DNA from: Streptomyces sp. NRRL F-4489
GTDB lineage: Bacteria > Actinomycetota > Actinomycetes > Streptomycetales > Streptomycetaceae
Direction of reading: 5' to 3'
Assembly: GCF_001509485.1 (NCBI RefSeq)
Contig: NZ_LLZI01000280.1
Span: forward strand, 1-27,284
DNA: 27,284 bases
In this document: positions 24,810-27,284 of the stretch, in pieces
Numbering within the stretch: position 1 is the first letter of the stretch
Layout: each line of letters starts with the position of its first letter
Translations under genes and position numbers: made by a program
Notes under the pieces: generated by a model
What the model was told of the DNA's origin: nothing
Database searches by the model: none
Seen by the model: only the letters and a program-made list of their open reading frames with translations

Positions 24810-27284
24810 ATGACCGACACCGGCCAGGTCCCGGGCCAGGGACAGCCGGAGAACGCAGGCGGACACCGCGGACAGCCGCAGGCCGTTCCCACCCCTGCCG
24901 ACGCCGGACCGACCCAGCACCCGGGCGACTACCCCTACCTCGGCGACGGCGCGGTCGAGGAGGACGACCTCCTGATGCCCGGCGCCCAGGGCGCCTGGAG
25001 CGAGCAGGGGGCGCAGCAGGTGGCGCAGGGCGGCCAGCCGCTGCCCCAGCCTGCGGCGCAGCAGCCGGGGGTGCCCTACGACCCCGCGGCCGGCGCTCCG
25101 GGCGCCGGTTACGCCGCCCAGCCCGCCGCTCACGCCGCTCCGCCCGCCGGTCACGAGCAGGCCGTTGGCTACGAGCAGGTGCCCGGTTACGAGCAGACCG
25201 GCGCGCCGGTCGGGGACCACGAGAGCGGGGGCCGGGACTCCGGTTCCGTCGACCTCGGTGCCGTCCGCGTCCCGCCGCCCGCCGCCCCCCAGGGGCAGCA
25301 CCGCGCCCCCGCCGCCGCGCCCCGCCGTCCGCTCCACATGGGCCCGCCGGTCCCCGACGCGACCGGCGGTGTGGTCCGTTCGCTGGCCGACCGCGGCCCC
25401 GCCGAGGCGCCCCAGCCGGCCGCCCGCCAGGCTGCCCGCCCGGCCCCCAACCCCGAGTACCTCGACGTCCCGGCCGAGGCCGCGCAGCCGGCGCCGCAGT
25501 CGGTGCCGCAGCCTGCCCAGGAGCAGCCCGCCGCTGCCGCGCCCGTTGAGCCGCAGGCCGCCGAGGGACCCGTGACTGACGACGTTTCGGCCGCCGCGCC
25601 CGCTCAGCCGCAGCCGGAGCAGGCCGCCGCCCCGGAGGCCGCGCAGCCCGCCGAGCTGCCGCCGTACGGCCGCGAGCCCTACGCGGGCCAGCTGGCCGCC
25701 GAGCAGTCCTACGGGGCGCCGGGCCAGGGCCCGCTGCCCGGCCCGCAGCTGGGCGAGATCCCGTCGCACGCACCGGCGCGGCCGCAGGGCGGGGCACCGG
25801 CGCAGGGCGAGGCACCGGCGCAGGCCGTGGCGATGCCGGCGGCCGATCCGGTGGCCGAGTCGGCTGCCGGGGACGTTGCGGCGGAGGCGCCCGCTCAGGT
25901 CGCCGGGCCGGCGGCCGCGGAGGCCGTTGCCGAGACGTCCGCTCCGGTCGCCGCGGAAGCGTCTGACCAGGGCGTCGCGGAGGCGTCCGCCCAGGTCGCC
26001 GCGGACGGTGCCGGAACGGTCGTTACGGACGCGGCCGAGGCGCGGCCGGGTGCCGCGCCCGACCAGCAGGGCGCGTTGCCCACCGAGCAGCCCCAGGACC
26101 AGCAGGCCGCCGCCGACCAGGCCGCCGCGGCCCAGCCGGCCGCCGAACAGGCCCAGGGGGAGCAGGCACCCGCCGAGCACGCTCCGGCGGCCGAGGCGGC
26201 CGCACAGCCGCTCCCCGCCGAGCAGGCCGTGTCCGAGCAGCCGTCCCCGTCCGAGGCCGAGGTGGCCAACGGCGCGCAGGGCGAGGCTGCTGACGGCACG
26301 GCAGCCGTCGCGGGCGCCGACGCCCCGGCCGCCGCCGGTACCGAGAGCACGGACGCCACTGCCGGTGCCGAGGACACCGCCGTCCCGAACGCCGAAGCCC
26401 AGAGCGCGCAGGAGACCCCTGCCGCCCCCCAGGAGACCCCGGCCGACGCCCCGGCCGAACCGGCACAGGCCGCGCAGCCCGTAGCCGACCAGCCGCAGGA
26501 CGCCGCGACGACGCAGGCCCCGGCTCCTGCGGACGCCCCCGCCGCCGCCGACGCCCCGGCTCCTGACGACGCATCCGCTGCCGCCGACGCCCCCGCTGCT
26601 GACGAGGCTCCCGTGGACGCCGCGGCCGCGCAGCCCGCCGAGGACGCCACCGCGCCCGCCTCCGCGCCCGCCGACGCTCAGCCGGAAACGGCGGAGCAGG
26701 CGGCCCCGGCGGACGCCCCCGAGGCCGCCGCCCAGCCGTCCGCCGCCGAGGCCGCACCGGCGCCGGAGGCCGCCCAGCCCGCGCCGGCCGATGAGGCCGA
26801 GACCGCCCCCGCCGCCGCGGACGAGGCCAACCCGGCCAACCCGGCCCAGGCACCCCAGGACGCCGCCGACGCCCAGCCCCAGCCCGCCACGGCCCAGGCC
26901 CCCGAGCCCCAGCCCGCCGAGCGGGCCGACGCTGATCAGGCCCCGGCCCAGCCCGCCACCGCCGAGCAGCCCCCGGCCGACGCCCCCGGCCAGGCTCCGG
27001 CCGCCGCCGCGGCGCCGGACCAGCCGCAGCCGGAGGCCCCGGCCGAGCAGCCCGCCGCCGAGACCCCGGCCGAGCAGCCCGCCGCCGAGACCCCGGCCGA
27101 GGCCACCCCGGCCGACCCGGCCACGGACGCGCCCGCCGCCGAGGCCCAGCCCGCCGCCGACGCCCCCCAGCCCGGCGACCAGCCCTCCGCCGAAGCGGCC
27201 CAGCAGCCCCCCGTCATAGAAGCGCCCGACGCCCCGCACCAGGACGCCGGCCAGCCGCAGCCCGCCGCCCCCGCGGAGGCCGGG
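24810..27284 (+). CDS. Very long Ala/Pro/Gln/Glu-rich protein, 3' end beyond window
   Basis: From the ATG at 24810 the frame stays open to the window end: 825 codons. The translation has no Lys, Cys or Phe, one Trp and two Ile; Ala, Pro, Gln, Glu, Asp and Gly make up most of it, so it should be disordered and acidic. No signal peptide. The first 230 residues are less repetitive, with islands such as EEDDLLMPGAQGAW, GGRDSGSVDLGAVRVP, RRPLHMGPPVPDA, VRSLADRGPA and NPEYLDVP. The rest is repeats around PAEQ, PAAD and DAPA. I recall similar islands at the N-terminus of long Streptomyces CobT proteins (nicotinate-nucleotide-dimethylbenzimidazole phosphoribosyltransferase); cobL upstream fits, but no enzymatic domain is visible. 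SD GAGGGG, five bases. Confidence 0.75.
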   Translation, partial: MTDTGQVPGQGQPENAGGHRGQPQAVPTPADAGPTQHPGDYPYLGDGAVEEDDLLMPGAQGAWSEQGAQQVAQGGQPLPQPAAQQPGVPYDPAAGAPGAGYAAQPAAHAAPPAGHEQAVGYEQVPGYEQTGAPVGDHESGGRDSGSVDLGAVRVPPPAAPQGQHRAPAAAPRRPLHMGPPVPDATGGVVRSLADRGPAEAPQPAARQAARPAPNPEYLDVPAEAAQPAPQSVPQPAQEQPAAAAPVEPQAAEGPVTDDVSAAAPAQPQPEQAAAPEAAQPAELPPYGREPYAGQLAAEQSYGAPGQGPLPGPQLGEIPSHAPARPQGGAPAQGEAPAQAVAMPAADPVAESAAGDVAAEAPAQVAGPAAAEAVAETSAPVAAEASDQGVAEASAQVAADGAGTVVTDAAEARPGAAPDQQGALPTEQPQDQQAAADQAAAAQPAAEQAQGEQAPAEHAPAAEAAAQPLPAEQAVSEQPSPSEAEVANGAQGEAADGTAAVAGADAPAAAGTESTDATAGAEDTAVPNAEAQSAQETPAAPQETPADAPAEPAQAAQPVADQPQDAATTQAPAPADAPAAADAPAPDDASAAADAPAADEAPVDAAAAQPAEDATAPASAPADAQPETAEQAAPADAPEAAAQPSAAEAAPAPEAAQPAPADEAETAPAAADEANPANPAQAPQDAADAQPQPATAQAPEPQPAERADADQAPAQPATAEQPPADAPGQAPAAAAAPDQPQPEAPAEQPAAETPAEQPAAETPAEATPADPATDAPAAEAQPAADAPQPGDQPSAEAAQQPPVIEAPDAPHQDAGQPQPAAPAEAG
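27045..27098 (+). repeat. Two perfect 27-bp tandem repeats inside the Ala/Pro/Gln-rich gene
   Basis: Units 27045-27071 and 27072-27098 are identical at every base and each encodes EQPAAETPA. Identity including wobble bases suggests recent duplication, so repeat number probably varies between strains. Confidence 0.9.

Noticed and set aside
24610..24813. A 67-codon ORF starting TTG between cobL and the long gene
   Set aside because: Its third-position GC is far below real genes here and no family is seen. Only its last six codons (24793-24813) have a good SD, reported as a mini-ORF.
24396..27239. A 947-residue minus-strand open frame
   Set aside because: Gly/Arg/Leu-rich mirror of the Ala/Pro/Gln-rich plus-strand gene and the cobL end. 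The plus frame has a start with SD and family-like islands, while the minus frame has no recognisable domain.

Overview
The window is about 27 kb of very GC-rich DNA. Its codons almost always end in G or C, many genes start with GTG, promoters carry TAGGCT-type -10 hexamers, and hairpin terminators mostly lack a T-run. Together with a compact argCJBDR...argH cluster, Tat and lipoprotein signals and a GlpQ1-like phosphodiesterase, this points to a Streptomyces or very close actinomycete chromosome (family knowledge plus inference). No integrase, transposase, CRISPR array, rRNA or plasmid gene was seen, so it looks like core chromosome.

Region by region. Bases 1-2774 hold the end of a lipoprotein resembling the N,N-dimethylformamidase beta subunit, a VanZ-like membrane protein and a small ABM-fold monooxygenase (minus strand). 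Bases 2895-8128 are an arginine operon, argC-argJ-argB-argD-argR, driven from a promoter overlaid by two ARG boxes and closed by a strong hairpin. A tRNA-Pro(GGG) on the minus strand with its own promoter and terminator and a DUF488 gene follow. Then comes argH (9056-10492), behind a second ARG-box promoter with exactly the same geometry. Bases 10576-12807 are a self-contained TetR repressor and DHA2-type efflux pump operon with an operator over its own promoter. Bases 13131-17346 hold two Tat-exported phosphoesterases, a 5'-nucleotidase-like enzyme and a GlpQ-type glycerophosphodiester phosphodiesterase, with a lysophosphatidate acyltransferase (plsC-like) between them on the other strand. 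A GNAT gene and two overlapping unknown membrane-protein genes come next.

Bases 19218-22384 are a methionine importer operon (metN-metI-metQ). It is preceded by a 28-residue cysteine-rich, apparently leaderless leader peptide and a long hairpin just upstream of metN, which looks like sulfur amino acid-responsive attenuation. A RimJ/RimL-type acetyltransferase and the fused cobalamin methyltransferase CobL (CbiE-CbiT) follow. From 24810 to the window end runs an open, stop-free frame of at least 825 residues made almost only of Ala, Pro, Gln, Glu, Asp and Gly, with no Lys, Cys or Phe. It may be the disordered N-terminal arm of a cobalamin-pathway enzyme such as CobT, but that is inference.

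How it works together: ArgR, made by the last gene of the arg operon, probably represses both argCJBDR and argH when arginine is plentiful. The met operon is probably tuned by translation of its leader. The two exported phosphoesterases suit phosphate scavenging, and a PHO-box-like repeat array lies before glpQ. No clearly new multi-gene system was found. The least explained items are the met leader, the lysine-free protein, the short coupling ORFs and the altered metal-ligand spacing in GlpQ.
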